The position numbers were made by a program, and so were the translations under genes. A stretch of 64,000 bases of DNA, from assembly GCF_007746795.1 (NCBI RefSeq), contig NZ_CP036343.1, forward strand, positions 5,617,357-5,681,356. Reading direction: 5' to 3'. The DNA is from Gimesia algae. Its GTDB lineage: Bacteria > Planctomycetota > Planctomycetia > Planctomycetales > Planctomycetaceae. Under the pieces are notes generated by a model. It was not told the origin of the DNA. It saw only the letters and a list, made by a program, of their open reading frames with translations, and did no database searches. Positions within the stretch are counted from its first letter, which is position 1. Each line of letters begins with the position of its first letter. This document shows positions 1 to 8,940 of this stretch, piece by piece.

Positions 1-94
1 AACTGCGTCTCACTCGGATGAAGAAATCAAATTTACCGTTAACGCCTTCGAACGTGCCATTGATGCTTTGCGCAATGACGGTTATATCGAGTAG
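1..94 (+). CDS. C-terminal fragment of a probable PLP-dependent aminotransferase
   Basis: The window opens inside an open frame (frame 2) that runs to a TAG at 92-94 and gives about 30 residues, ending in ALRNDGYIE. The HSDEEI segment followed by an amphipathic helix resembles the extreme C-terminus of class III aminotransferases such as glutamate-1-semialdehyde aminomutase, where a 'T-E-E-D-I' segment precedes the last helix. That is a weak resemblance over a short stretch, so the family is only a suggestion; the presence of a real coding end is more certain. The Mug-type gene starts 26 bases downstream on the same strand, so the two may be co-transcribed. Confidence 0.4.
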   Translation, partial: TASHSDEEIKFTVNAFERAIDALRNDGYIE

Positions 95-120
95 AGATCA
101 AGTCAGGGAGTTTTGAACGC

Positions 121-663
121 GTGGAAGAAATCTGGAAACCAACGCCAGAGCAGTTGGAACAGGCGATTCATAAACAACTTCCCGACCTCATCGAACCGGG
201 CTTGAAAGCGTTGTTCGTTGGCACGAATCCGGGGCTGTACTCTGCTGCCGTGGGTCATCACTTTGCCCGCCCCGGCAATCGCTTCTGGCCGGCCATGCAT
301 CGCGGTAAGATTACCGAACGACTCTACTCCCCGTTCGAAGATTATAAACTGCTCGCGCGGGGAGGCGGGTTGACGAACATCGTCAGCCGTGCCTCCAAAC
401 GGGCAGATGAACTTTCGAAAAAAGAGCTCGACGCAGGGGCTGAGATTCTGACCGAAAAAGTGCTCAAGTTTCGTCCGCAGAAAGTCGTGTTCCTGGGAAT
501 CACATCCTACCGTAAAGCCTTTAGCAGAAATAAAGCTCAACTGGGACTACAGGATGAGACCATCGGTGATGTGGATATCTGGGTACTCCCCAATCCCAGT
601 GGACTGAATGCTCACTACCAGATCCCGGAACTCGGGAAAATCTTCGCCAGGATGTGGCAGTAA
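121..663 (+). CDS. mug: Mug-type G/U mismatch-specific DNA glycosylase
   Basis: Monofunctional DNA glycosylase of the uracil-DNA glycosylase superfamily. It is expected to remove uracil or ethenocytosine from mismatched duplexes and start base excision repair in the cytoplasm. The 180-residue protein carries the active-site motif GTNPG at residues 34-38 (E. coli Mug has GINPG, with the Asn as the catalytic residue), followed by the HFARPGNRFWPA segment, and the second motif NPSGLNAHY near residue 158, matching the family's NPSGL loop. Length is close to the usual 165-180. The start is GTG at 121, with AGGGAG about 10 bases upstream. No obvious functional partner lies next to it. Confidence 0.9.
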   Translation: MEEIWKPTPEQLEQAIHKQLPDLIEPGLKALFVGTNPGLYSAAVGHHFARPGNRFWPAMHRGKITERLYSPFEDYKLLARGGGLTNIVSRASKRADELSKKELDAGAEILTEKVLKFRPQKVVFLGITSYRKAFSRNKAQLGLQDETIGDVDIWVLPNPSGLNAHYQIPELGKIFARMWQ

Positions 664-856
664 TAGTCACCCTGTTCTACCTATATTACGCGACAGGTAT
701 TTTTTCCCCGCGGAAGCTTTCTTTCGCTAGGAATTGATTGAATCCCGCGGAATTGTCTCGACGATGAATCTTTCAGGCATAGAGAGATGCTGCGCAAAAA
801 TCGTCCGCATTTTTTTGAGGTCTTTCGTACGACATCACTTTCGTTCAGGTTGGTTC

Positions 857-1363
857 ATGTTTCGTCCTATCCGATTTCGCTGGTCTCAAATCCTGCTGCT
901 ACTGCTTTCAGTAGCGCTGCTGAGTCAGCAGGGGTGCGTGCATCGGAAGAAGTACAGCCTGTCGAGTATGTGGATGGATTACAATACGCTCAGAGCCCCC
1001 GCCATCTTCTTTGAGAAACGGGAACATTTACCATACAAAGCAAATCAGGTGGCGTTATTTCACTGGCAGTACGGCGTGACGCCTGGTCGTAATGTGAAAT
1101 ACGTCCGCCCCGATCTGGTAGGCGGTGACATGATTGCCGCTTCTCCCTACGATACCGTGATGAATGTGAATGCGGAAGGGGAGCCTTATCCAGCGAATAT
1201 TCAACCCATCCCGGTTGGTGCCGCCAACAGCAGTATGAGCATCGATACGCCGCAGGGAACCATGTTGCCTCAGAAACCGCAGCCAACGAAAGCCCCGATC
1301 AAAAAGAACGCCCGTTTCACGATCGAGACCATTCCGCCTCCCCCTGCTCCTCCGGTTCCATAA
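857..1363 (+). CDS. putative proline-rich lipoprotein, unknown function
   Basis: The frame is open further upstream (TTG at 734, ATG at 764), but the ATG at 857 places a basic N-terminus (MFRPIRFRW) directly before a hydrophobic stretch and a lipobox-like LSQQGC, so it is the preferred start. The mature protein would be a lipid-anchored protein of about 145 residues. It has no domain I recognise, contains PVGAANSSMS-type low-complexity sequence, and ends in a proline-rich tail (IPPPPAPPVP). It converges with the minus-strand gene that ends at 1376, only 12 bases away. Function unknown; the lipoprotein call rests on the signal sequence alone. Confidence 0.65.
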   Translation: MFRPIRFRWSQILLLLLSVALLSQQGCVHRKKYSLSSMWMDYNTLRAPAIFFEKREHLPYKANQVALFHWQYGVTPGRNVKYVRPDLVGGDMIAASPYDTVMNVNAEGEPYPANIQPIPVGAANSSMSIDTPQGTMLPQKPQPTKAPIKKNARFTIETIPPPPAPPVP

Positions 1364-1375
1364 TCCACAAACCAG

Positions 1376-2488
1376 TTAGCGAGTGACAGGCGAGACGCGT
1401 GGCTTATAGACGGTAATCCAGATGAAGGGTTGCCCGCGTTCATCGATCACCAGTTTACGGGTGAGTCCATCACGGCCGATGGCGTTGCGGATCAGAATCC
1501 CCCAGGTGGTCCTTTTTTTGGAGACGGTGACTTTGATCTGATCCAGGTCGACATCCTTCTTTGCGATAGCATATTCATCGGCGATCATGGGGATGCCTGA
1601 TGCTTTGGATGCCGCCATTAACACATCCCGCAACGGTACGCTATTGAGTTCGACCGGAATCAGTTCGAAATACCGGGGCGCTGTTTTCTGACGTGAGAGT
1701 TTCAGATCCCAGCCAATCGGCCAGGGTGAGTCCGTCGCTTCCCAGGGAGTCACCCGCAGTTCCAGCGAACCGGTGGGCATTCGCAGTGGATAGAACGCAA
1801 GGCCATACTGTTTGAGGGCTATGGCCAGTGCCGTCCCTTTGGCCAGATTCTCCAGATCGGCTTTGATGGTGAGGTCAGGAGAGGCTTCTGCCAGTCGTTT
1901 CTGTGCATCAATGTCAAAGCGTATCGGAAGTGAGTCGGGAAAATCCAGTTTGTCGATGGCCGCTTTTAATGTGAGTCCCTGCACGCTGGCAGGCGATTCC
2001 TGCAAGAGGACATCAAAGACGGTTTTGAATTGTGCATTCGATAAGCCCCAGAGTGGTTTGCTATCAGGCGAACCTTGTGCCCCAAATGTTTTGAGTTCGC
2101 CCAACCATTCTTTGAGTCGCCCCAGATCACTGCGGGCAAAGCGATGGCCGGGGAACTGGATCTCTCCGTTCCGATTGAGCGTGCCAGTCAGCCGAACTTC
2201 ACGTAAGGTCCCCCGCAGATCCTGTTCGATGGCTGGTTTGTCATCAAGGACAGATCGACGCGTACGAATCGAGATTCCCAGGTCACGAAATGTCTGTCCC
2301 CACTGCTGGGCAAACAGAGCCGCGCTGTTATCTTCCATCAACAGGGTGACGGTCACCGTCGTTTTAATCGGTGCGCCCTCGAACTTCTCCTGCTTCGGAA
2401 TCGTCAGTTGTGCCGACAGGTCGGAATTCCCTGACAACAGAAATGTGAGCAATATAAGCAGACTGAATGGGGGGGTTGTTTGTGTCAT
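1376..2488 (-). CDS. secreted protein of unknown function with secretin-STN-like C-terminal region
   Basis: 370 residues with a cleavable signal peptide (residues 1-27, SLLILLTFLLS core, ending near LSAQ). The C-terminal 110 residues (PVELNSVPLRDVLMAASKAS..., then DLDQIKVTVSKK, ending in WITVYK) resemble the pattern of STN/NolW-type domains found in secretins and in many planctomycete periplasmic proteins: 'L.dvL..i...tGi.i..d', followed by a short beta strand and a helix. The middle region has no recognised domain. No pilus or secretion genes lie nearby, so a secretin role is not supported. The call is limited to an exported protein of unknown function. Confidence 0.6.
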   Translation of the reverse strand: MTQTTPPFSLLILLTFLLSGNSDLSAQLTIPKQEKFEGAPIKTTVTVTLLMEDNSAALFAQQWGQTFRDLGISIRTRRSVLDDKPAIEQDLRGTLREVRLTGTLNRNGEIQFPGHRFARSDLGRLKEWLGELKTFGAQGSPDSKPLWGLSNAQFKTVFDVLLQESPASVQGLTLKAAIDKLDFPDSLPIRFDIDAQKRLAEASPDLTIKADLENLAKGTALAIALKQYGLAFYPLRMPTGSLELRVTPWEATDSPWPIGWDLKLSRQKTAPRYFELIPVELNSVPLRDVLMAASKASGIPMIADEYAIAKKDVDLDQIKVTVSKKRTTWGILIRNAIGRDGLTRKLVIDERGQPFIWITVYKPRVSPVTR

Positions 2489-2621
2489 ATTTTTGCGCTG
2501 GCTGATGAGTGGAATATTGTCTGAAGAATTGAGGATCGAGCCTCAGTAAGTGAGTATAACAGACAGAATTAACTCTGATGAGACCAATCTGGGAGATTCA
2601 CCGAGTTCAAACCTTCCCTGA

Positions 2622-5069
2622 TCAATCTGATTTCGATGGATGCTTACTGCCGACAACATTCACATAATGAGGCGTAGACCAGGCAAGATGGCCATGGGCG
2701 ACCATCAGATTCCCGGGGAGCGCGGGAGCATCTTTATCCTGAACGATCCGCCAGTAGAACCAGTGACGGCCAGGGGGAAGATTTTCAATCTGATGCGTGG
2801 TCTTGAAATCTTTTGTGTCTTTGCCCTCGAATGTTTTTATTGCTCTACCATTATGAATGAGAACGGCTCTGACAATCGGACGTGTGCCTGTCGCCTGCAG
2901 CGTCAGTTCCACGTCGCCTGTTTCTGTCGTGCTCGCTTCCCCCATGAGTGTACCATTGGCCCGGGAATCGACGAAAAAGCGGGAACCATTCGTGGCGAAA
3001 CAGCGGCGTTTTCTCAATGCTGCGAAGATGGATTCCGCAGTCAGTTCTTCCGCATAGATTCCCGTCAATGCACCACTCAGTCCCGGTGCGCGACGATGCG
3101 AATCACCACAGGCGACAAATGCCAGTTGTCCGCCTTGATTGAGGACCCCATGAAACAGCTGGGGAACCTGTTGCATATAGTTTCCCCAGCCGGAAGTCAG
3201 TTCCATCCCGACTTCCACCGGATGCCCCGAGGGTTTGAAAGCCGGATGTTGTGTCAGTGTGATCCCCCCCGCTTTTTCGACTTCGTAATTCAGGCGGTTA
3301 ATATCGTTTTCCACTTCCATGAAACGAATGACCGGTCCGCCGGCAGGAGGATAGATCACACTCCGGTGATTAGGGTAAGATCGATTTTTGTAAGGATGTG
3401 TCCAGTTGCCGGGGTCGGATAATTGCGCAGTCTTGACCCCGGGAATGCGGGACGTCCACTCATAACCGGGGAGTGAGAGAAACTGTTTGGGCCTGGTAAA
3501 TGCATTCGCGAAAAAGTTACCCAGTTCGTATTCGTACTGGGTTAACGGGACGATGTAAAAATCGTTGTTCGTGAAGACAACCACGTCCAGGGCACCCCGG
3601 TCGCGGGCATAATAGTTCAATTCATCGGGTTCGCCTTCCGCATCGGACGAGAGATTATTATGACAATGCATGTCCGCCCAATACAGCTGATATGTCTTTT
3701 CGCCCACCTGGATCTGCTGGCGTTCGGTGAGTTCTTGCTGAAGAGGAAGTTCGGTCGGTCGCCAACCCTGCCATTCCGCCTGCTGAAAAGGCGTATGTTG
3801 ATTCACATCACAGAGCAGACGATGATACAGGCGTCGTCCTCCCGGATAGACGTTGGAAGCCAGCGCGATGAATTTGCCACCTGAGACCTGGGCAGGATGA
3901 GCTAGATGATAGTCAACCTTTCCCTGGGCGAGCACAACGGCTGGCTGGAGTTGATCCTGCAGGATTTGACAGCCGACCAGATCTCCGCGCGGTTGGGCTG
4001 TTGAACCACGATGGTCCGATTTCCGTTCCCAGAGCAGCCAGATTCCTTTCTCATCGGCCAGCAGCATTGACGTCGTGCGTCGCCCCAGGTAACCACTGGT
4101 GGCGACCGGCTGCGGTTCGATTTGAGCTACCAGGCCTTGTGTCAACTCAGCGGCAACCGGGTTCCCTGCTGCGTCAGTGATCTGTCGCCAGCCGTCATCA
4201 GTCCGTTTTGCAACATGCAGTGTATGCCACTGACTGACGACTCCCGGCCCGCCAACCACGTCCTGCTTCTGTAACCAGGCCGCGTAGAGCCCCTGATCGG
4301 TGTATAACAGTGTGGGTTGCAGGCAATGCATGTCAGTCGGCGAGATCGCTTCAATGAGGCTTTGTCCGGCACTCAAATTGCGGCCGACCACACGATAATG
4401 GTTCTGATCGTATTGATCCCAGACCAGCCAGAAATTCCCATCCGGTTTGAACGCAAGTGCGGGCCGAAACGCGTTCCCCTCTGTTTCCGATTCGGTCCGG
4501 GGCGGCAGCCAGCGAATTCCCTGCAGCGAGCGGGTCTGAATCCGAAACCGGGACTGCTGCAGGCCGCTCCAGGCGACCGTCATGACATGCTCGGAAACAC
4601 GTATCGCTGTAGGATGAATTGCCTGGTACTGCTTACCGGAAATGGGAACGGTTTTCTGCCAGACCCCGGAGCGACAGAGACGCCCCAGAATTCTCCAGCC
4701 TTCGGGCCGTTTGGCGGACCAGATCACCCACAGATCTTTTTCATTCAAAGAGACCACAGTCGGATGCCCGTGCACACTGCCTTCCTGACTGACCGTCTGC
4801 AGTGGTCCGGGAGTGCCATTGGCGGCGATGAAACGCAGCAGAATCTGATCGCGACTCTCTTTGAAAGCCGTCCAGGCAACGCACGTCGTTCCATCGGACA
4901 AAGTGATCGCAGAAGGATGTGAATCGTAGGTGCTGCTGCCCGTATTGACAACGGCATCGGCAGACAGTTTAGAGAGATCAACAGACGACGGTTCTACCGC
5001 AGACAATTCCCGTGCAGTGCTTATCAAGCTTAAAAATACAACCATCGATAATACAGATTGAGTGTTCAC
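2622..5069 (-). CDS. secreted PHP-domain (DUF3604-like) metallohydrolase with N-terminal beta-propeller-like region
   Basis: 815 residues with a signal peptide (residues 1-24). The first 420 residues carry repeated short blades with 'P....w...g....vW' patterns (for example VWSAKRPEGW and LVWDQYDQNHY), like BNR or sialidase-type propellers. From about residue 458 a PHP-type metal site is visible: ADMHCHNNLSSDAEG, DVVVFTNND, LPGYEW, NHRSV, LTQHPAF and ACGDSHRR, with the HxH, the later HP and the GDSH expected to bind two or three metals. The last 100 residues look like a beta sandwich. This matches DUF3604-type proteins, which are predicted phosphoesterases or hydrolases acting outside the cytoplasm; the substrate is unknown. 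No operon partner is evident. Confidence 0.8.
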   Translation of the reverse strand: MNTQSVLSMVVFLSLISTARELSAVEPSSVDLSKLSADAVVNTGSSTYDSHPSAITLSDGTTCVAWTAFKESRDQILLRFIAANGTPGPLQTVSQEGSVHGHPTVVSLNEKDLWVIWSAKRPEGWRILGRLCRSGVWQKTVPISGKQYQAIHPTAIRVSEHVMTVAWSGLQQSRFRIQTRSLQGIRWLPPRTESETEGNAFRPALAFKPDGNFWLVWDQYDQNHYRVVGRNLSAGQSLIEAISPTDMHCLQPTLLYTDQGLYAAWLQKQDVVGGPGVVSQWHTLHVAKRTDDGWRQITDAAGNPVAAELTQGLVAQIEPQPVATSGYLGRRTTSMLLADEKGIWLLWERKSDHRGSTAQPRGDLVGCQILQDQLQPAVVLAQGKVDYHLAHPAQVSGGKFIALASNVYPGGRRLYHRLLCDVNQHTPFQQAEWQGWRPTELPLQQELTERQQIQVGEKTYQLYWADMHCHNNLSSDAEGEPDELNYYARDRGALDVVVFTNNDFYIVPLTQYEYELGNFFANAFTRPKQFLSLPGYEWTSRIPGVKTAQLSDPGNWTHPYKNRSYPNHRSVIYPPAGGPVIRFMEVENDINRLNYEVEKAGGITLTQHPAFKPSGHPVEVGMELTSGWGNYMQQVPQLFHGVLNQGGQLAFVACGDSHRRAPGLSGALTGIYAEELTAESIFAALRKRRCFATNGSRFFVDSRANGTLMGEASTTETGDVELTLQATGTRPIVRAVLIHNGRAIKTFEGKDTKDFKTTHQIENLPPGRHWFYWRIVQDKDAPALPGNLMVAHGHLAWSTPHYVNVVGSKHPSKSD

Positions 5070-5114
5070 AATGTGGGCTCTCTGTTGGTAACAGGTAGTT
5101 TGATATTCTGTTAT

Positions 5115-5519
5115 TCAGGCATTAAACGCGTGGATCATGCGTTCGATGTTGCCTTTCCATTCGGGATACTCTGTGCTGTTTTCTGACCAGAGTTCATTCA
5201 ATTCCGAATTCTTCGAAAGTACTCGATTCAATCCCAGCACACAGACTGGCTTTAAGTCGGTCACATCCAGACCGCGATGGTTCTGAACCCATTCCTGGAA
5301 CTCGACAGGCGGGCTGTCTCTGACTTCAAATAAAAGTGAATACACGGTTTCCGCGGCTCCCAGGATCGAACAGCAGTCGTCGTATTCCAGGTAGTCATCG
5401 GAATCTTCAGGCGTTAAGGATTCGCGTAGAAACTGAACCGTGTTTTTGGCAGTGTACAGGTCATATGCCCAGTCGCAGGTGCTGTCATCTTCAAAGGTAT
5501 TATATCCCCAGGCGCCCAT
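5115..5519 (-). CDS. DUF4259 domain protein
   Basis: The open frame could begin at 5531, but the family's invariant beginning MGAWGYNTFEDD starts at 5519 and a GGAG sits about 8 bases before it, so 5519 is taken as the start (134 residues). DUF4259 proteins are small cytoplasmic proteins of unknown function that typically begin MGAWG.G.F.ND.A.DW; here the motif continues as DSTCDWAYDL. The protein is acidic overall. It follows the 5551-5868 gene by 31 bases on the same strand and probably shares its transcript. No biochemical role is known to me. Confidence 0.8.
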   Translation of the reverse strand: MGAWGYNTFEDDSTCDWAYDLYTAKNTVQFLRESLTPEDSDDYLEYDDCCSILGAAETVYSLLFEVRDSPPVEFQEWVQNHRGLDVTDLKPVCVLGLNRVLSKNSELNELWSENSTEYPEWKGNIERMIHAFNA

Positions 5520-5550
5520 TAAATTCTCCACTCCTGTTGTTTATTTTGAT

Positions 5551-5868
5551 TTAACCATCGATGATCGTACCGTCCGCATGAACCGTACGGCTGTGCAACA
5601 AGGCTCCTTTTTCATCATACTCGTTATGGAATTCCTGATCCTGCTTTCCCTTCCAATCAAAGATCACTCCTGTCACAAAGCCAATCTTCTGTTGAACGCG
5701 ATAAGCATCCTCATCGATAAGCGGATGCGAGTTGCTGTAGTATTCGTCCACAGGGAGCGATAATTTGAAGAGTGACCTGTGTGAAATGTCAAATGCTTCC
5801 AGTTGCACTGAAGCCGCAGGCCCAGACTGAGGCTCTGCAGATTCTTTTTGCGGATCTGATTTTTTCAT
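5551..5868 (-). CDS. small hypothetical protein, possible MORN-like beta hairpin at the C-terminus
   Basis: 105 residues from the ATG at 5868; an upstream ATG at 5889 in the same frame is possible, but the lysine-rich MKKSDP start is more natural. The first 30 residues are polar and probably disordered. The rest contains QEFHNEYDEKGALLHSRTV followed by a short terminal strand. This 'y.e.G.l......dG' pattern recalls beta-hairpin repeats of the MORN type, but only one or two units are present, so no family is assigned. It lies directly upstream of the DUF4259 gene on the same strand. Confidence 0.55.
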   Translation of the reverse strand: MKKSDPQKESAEPQSGPAASVQLEAFDISHRSLFKLSLPVDEYYSNSHPLIDEDAYRVQQKIGFVTGVIFDWKGKQDQEFHNEYDEKGALLHSRTVHADGTIIDG

Positions 5869-5931
5869 TACGAAATGTGCCCGTCGCATCTTACTGAAAA
5901 CGTGATATGATCATTCTCAGGAAATCATAAC

Positions 5932-6435
5932 ATGAACAATGAACCGTTACAGAAAAAAAAGACTGCATTTTCTACTTCGAAATGGTTTTTCCATAGCTGT
6001 TGTACGCTGGCGTTACTGATTTTTCTGGGGTTCATGATCTGGCCTGTTTATGTCTATCCGCCCTCACATCGGGAAGACACGCGTACTTTAAAAACAATCT
6101 ATGCCATGACTCCCCAGTTTCTGGAAGAACAGAATCGTGATCTGGCGGAAATGAATGGGCCTGTGCAGTTTGAGGACTCTCCTGAATGGTCTGAGACTTC
6201 AAACAGCCCTTTCATCTGGTTCACTCAACCGGCGTCCGGTGATCTGATGCAGGTTCTGCATCCCCGATTAATCAAACCGGAAGCGCGAACGGCAGATTTT
6301 GTCGAACGCTTTTATGTCGCAGCCCGCGAGCCAGATGGGTACCATAGTCGCTGGGTCCTGATGAATACAGGTCAGCCACGCTATGTAAAAGATGCCTGGA
6401 TCCATTGGGATTCTCAGACAATAGTAGAACAGTGA
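5932..6435 (+). CDS. single-pass membrane protein of unknown function
   Basis: 167 residues. A lysine-rich N-terminus (LQKKKTAFSTSKW) is followed by one membrane segment at about residues 21-42 (FHSCCTLALLIFLGFMIWPVYV), which suggests an N-in, C-out anchor with a soluble extracytoplasmic domain of about 120 residues. That domain has no motif I recognise. The gene is divergent from the small genes at 5115-5868 and is followed by a strong hairpin at 6471-6496. Function unknown. Confidence 0.6.
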   Translation: MNNEPLQKKKTAFSTSKWFFHSCCTLALLIFLGFMIWPVYVYPPSHREDTRTLKTIYAMTPQFLEEQNRDLAEMNGPVQFEDSPEWSETSNSPFIWFTQPASGDLMQVLHPRLIKPEARTADFVERFYVAAREPDGYHSRWVLMNTGQPRYVKDAWIHWDSQTIVEQ

Positions 6436-6470
6436 CATCAAACATCTTGCTTCAAACAGAGATAAAAAAA

Positions 6471-6496
6471 CAACCCGGACCTTGCGATCCGGGTTG
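6471..6496 (-). terminator. intrinsic terminator of the coiled-coil lipoprotein gene
   Basis: A perfect 9-bp inverted repeat (CAACCCGGA / TCCGGGTTG) encloses an 8-nt loop. On the minus strand it is followed by a run of seven Ts (plus-strand A-run at 6464-6470), as expected for a Rho-independent terminator of the gene ending at 6536. The plus-strand side has only a short T-stretch, so it may also help to end the convergent 5932-6435 transcript, but less efficiently. Confidence 0.8.
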
Positions 6497-6535
6497 TTAA
6501 ATCGTGAATGCGGACTGATCCGTTTATTTCGTGGT

Positions 6536-7225
6536 TTATTTGTTGATCAGCGTTTTCACTTTATCAAGTTCCTGCTTTGCTTTCTGCAGGTTCTGTTCTG
6601 ATTCAGCGATATCTTTTTTCTCAGCAGCCAGTGATTCTTCTGCGTCTTTCACTGCTTCCTGAGCATCTTCTTTGTCGGCTTCACTGGTTTCACTCAGCTT
6701 CTTTTTCGCAGCAGCGAGAGTCGCTTCCGCTTCGGTGACTTCAGCCTGTTCTTCTTTCAAAGCTTTTTCGGCTTCCATCACGTTTTCCTGAGCGTTCTTC
6801 AGAGCTTCCACTTTCGTTTCGGCTAATCGGTTTCGCGCTTCCGTCACACGTTCTTCAGCCTCTTTTTTTGCTTCCGCAACATCTTCTGCATTGGCTTTTT
6901 TGGCCTGAGCAAGTGACTCGTTCAGCTCACGCTGTGCTTCATTCACATCGCGCATTTCTTCACTGACTTCAGCCGATGATTCACGTTCCTGACGGGCTTC
7001 CTGAACGTCTTGCATTTCTTCTCGAATGTTTTCGGTGCCGACACGCCTGGTTTCGTGCATCTCAGCAGTTGCTTCCTGTTCGGCCTGAGCGATCTGCTCC
7101 TGACCTTCCATCCTGGCTTCGTCCACATTCTTGCGGGCCTGCTCAATGGACTCCGAATTGGTCTCACAACCGACGAGAACCAGAGCAGCCAGTGCCGATG
7201 CAGAACTTAGTTTCAAAAATGACAT
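6536..7225 (-). CDS. alanine/glutamate-rich coiled-coil lipoprotein
   Basis: 229 residues from the ATG at 7225, which has CAGGAGA at the right distance; the longer frame to 7330 has no such support. The N-terminus is a lipoprotein signal (SSASALAALVLVGCETNS) with the lipobox LVGC. The whole mature protein is a charged helix dominated by Ala, Glu and Lys, with repeated 'EA...' units such as AEQEATAEM, VTEARNRLAE and AKKKLSETSEA. It is predicted to be one long coiled coil anchored to a membrane and facing the periplasm. In overall style it resembles YtxH/apolipophorin-like stress proteins, but I assign no function. Confidence 0.7.
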   Translation of the reverse strand: MSFLKLSSASALAALVLVGCETNSESIEQARKNVDEARMEGQEQIAQAEQEATAEMHETRRVGTENIREEMQDVQEARQERESSAEVSEEMRDVNEAQRELNESLAQAKKANAEDVAEAKKEAEERVTEARNRLAETKVEALKNAQENVMEAEKALKEEQAEVTEAEATLAAAKKKLSETSEADKEDAQEAVKDAEESLAAEKKDIAESEQNLQKAKQELDKVKTLINK

Positions 7226-7636
7226 GTTTTTCTCCTGTAAATTGTTCAATTGTATTTGGCTGGGGTTTATTTGGCTGAGGCTTCCCCTCGTGAGCCTTGT
7301 TTGTATCTGGTGATATCTCCTATGACTCACTTTGTTGTGAATACTGTTATGCAGATTCTATGCCAGTATTCAGCAACACCTCAGAAACAGGGACTAAATA
7401 CATTTCAGTACGTCAAAAGGGCATTTCTGACGAACGATCAGCGTTCAGTCAGGTCGTTCAGCATACACAGAAAACGTGGTTTACCCGTCTGCAGAGGAGG
7501 TGAGCTCCTGTCTAATATGAATTCCCGAAGCGCTTTCTTGATTCGTAATTTGACATGTAATACCATTTCAAAACCTGAACCGTCTCAGATCCGCCAGCGA
7601 CCGAAACAGATATGCTTTGAAAATGGACTGAACCAC
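7226..7636 (+). other. intergenic region, 411 bases
   Basis: This region lies between divergent genes. The plus-strand frame of the downstream gene stays open through it from 7250, but the translation here is not protein-like and the real start is at 7637. The region must hold the promoters of both flanking genes. I see no repeat, hairpin or RNA gene in it. Confidence 0.5.
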
Positions 7637-8929
7637 ATGCGTCGAACCCAATTCGCCAGTCTTCTCATCCTGCTTGTTTTAATACTGTTCGCATCCCGGG
7701 TCGGGGCACAAACAACCCTGATTCCATTTGGTAAGGAAAGCACATGGCGATACCAGGATGACGGCCAGCCGTTGCTCCCTCATTGGATTGAACCGAAATT
7801 CGACGATTCGAAATGGAAATCTGGCACTGCACCACTGGGATATGGAGAATCGGATATCAGTACCACATTAAATTTTGGCAGTGATCCACAGAAGAAAACG
7901 ATCACAGCCTGTTTTCGGCACTCGTTTGATATCACAGACGCCAGCCAACTCAAACAGCTGGTATTCATGATTCGCAGCGACGATGGCTGTGTTGTCTATC
8001 TGAACGGGAAAGAGGTCATCCGGCACAATCTTCCCCAGGGTCAGATCACAGCAGACACGCGTGCCTTGAAGCGATCCGACGGCCTGGAAGAACGGCTCTA
8101 CCAGTATTTTAAAATCGATGCGGCTCATCTGGTATCCGGCGCGAATGTGATCGCGATTGAAGTTCATCAGGTGGATTCCCGCAGCAGCGACCTCTTTCTG
8201 GATCTGGCTTTGCGTGGCTACCCTGATGATGATTCCTTACGTCCCAAAATGCGGGAACAGGCGCGCCAGGCGACCGTGGATTATCATTCCACACATTTCG
8301 TCGGGCCGAAAATCAAAATCCGGGACGGATATGTAGACGGCGGTCGGGGAATGAAGCTGGATGAAAAGGGACAGGCATTTTCCCGGCGCGAGCTGATTAT
8401 CGTCGACCGCCAGCGTGACGCCGCCCTCAAACAACATCTGGATTTCGCTCATTCCGAGGAATTAAAAGCATTAGTGCCACTCAAACGGGCGACTCGGCTG
8501 GCCAAATATGTGGACCAGAATATGTCGCTCGACAAAAACAACCGCTGGAGCACGCCCGCAGTCGTACTCCTGACCAGAGAATATGCGAATGAGGGGGTCA
8601 TGCTGGGCGATGTGACTCGGCTGTGTGGCGCGGGTGTCTGTCGCCATCGGGCCCTGCTGTTCAAACTGCTGGCCGACGAGGCGGAACTCGACGTGGCGCT
8701 GGTCCGCGGCAATTATGGTGATGCCAGCCGTGTGGGCGGACATGCCTGGAACGAATTGTACCTGCCCGATGGCAGACGTTTCATCATTGATACCATGCAG
8801 CGACGGATCGTAAACCTGGGATCGGATGGCGGCCAGACCAGCAGCCGCTACCTGACGGTCAAAAATAAACCCTGGTATCCAAAATCAAAACCCGCTGAAG
8901 CAGAACAGCCCCAGAACTCTGCGAATTAA
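7637..8929 (+). CDS. secreted protein with EDR1-like transglutaminase domain
   Basis: 430 residues from the ATG at 7637, which immediately precedes a signal peptide (residues 1-27, ending near RVGAQ). Residues about 30-190 look like a jelly-roll/galactose-binding module common in planctomycete secreted proteins (PLGYGES, MIRSDDGCVVYLNG, AIEVHQV). The C-terminal part resembles the transglutaminase-like domain of plant EDR1 kinases: GVCRHRALLFKLLAD with Cys335, GGHAWNE with His369, and FIIDTM with Asp385, giving a complete Cys-His-Asp triad. It may be a peptidase or cross-linking enzyme acting outside the cytoplasm; the substrate is unknown. It ends 11 bases before the convergent glycosyltransferase gene. 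Confidence 0.78.
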   Translation: MRRTQFASLLILLVLILFASRVGAQTTLIPFGKESTWRYQDDGQPLLPHWIEPKFDDSKWKSGTAPLGYGESDISTTLNFGSDPQKKTITACFRHSFDITDASQLKQLVFMIRSDDGCVVYLNGKEVIRHNLPQGQITADTRALKRSDGLEERLYQYFKIDAAHLVSGANVIAIEVHQVDSRSSDLFLDLALRGYPDDDSLRPKMREQARQATVDYHSTHFVGPKIKIRDGYVDGGRGMKLDEKGQAFSRRELIIVDRQRDAALKQHLDFAHSEELKALVPLKRATRLAKYVDQNMSLDKNNRWSTPAVVLLTREYANEGVMLGDVTRLCGAGVCRHRALLFKLLADEAELDVALVRGNYGDASRVGGHAWNELYLPDGRRFIIDTMQRRIVNLGSDGGQTSSRYLTVKNKPWYPKSKPAEAEQPQNSAN

Positions 8930-8940
8930 GCTCCCACGCT

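Noticed and set aside
7250..7636. N-terminal extension of the transglutaminase-like protein
   Set aside because: The translation before 7637 is not protein-like, while the ATG at 7637 directly precedes a good signal peptide.
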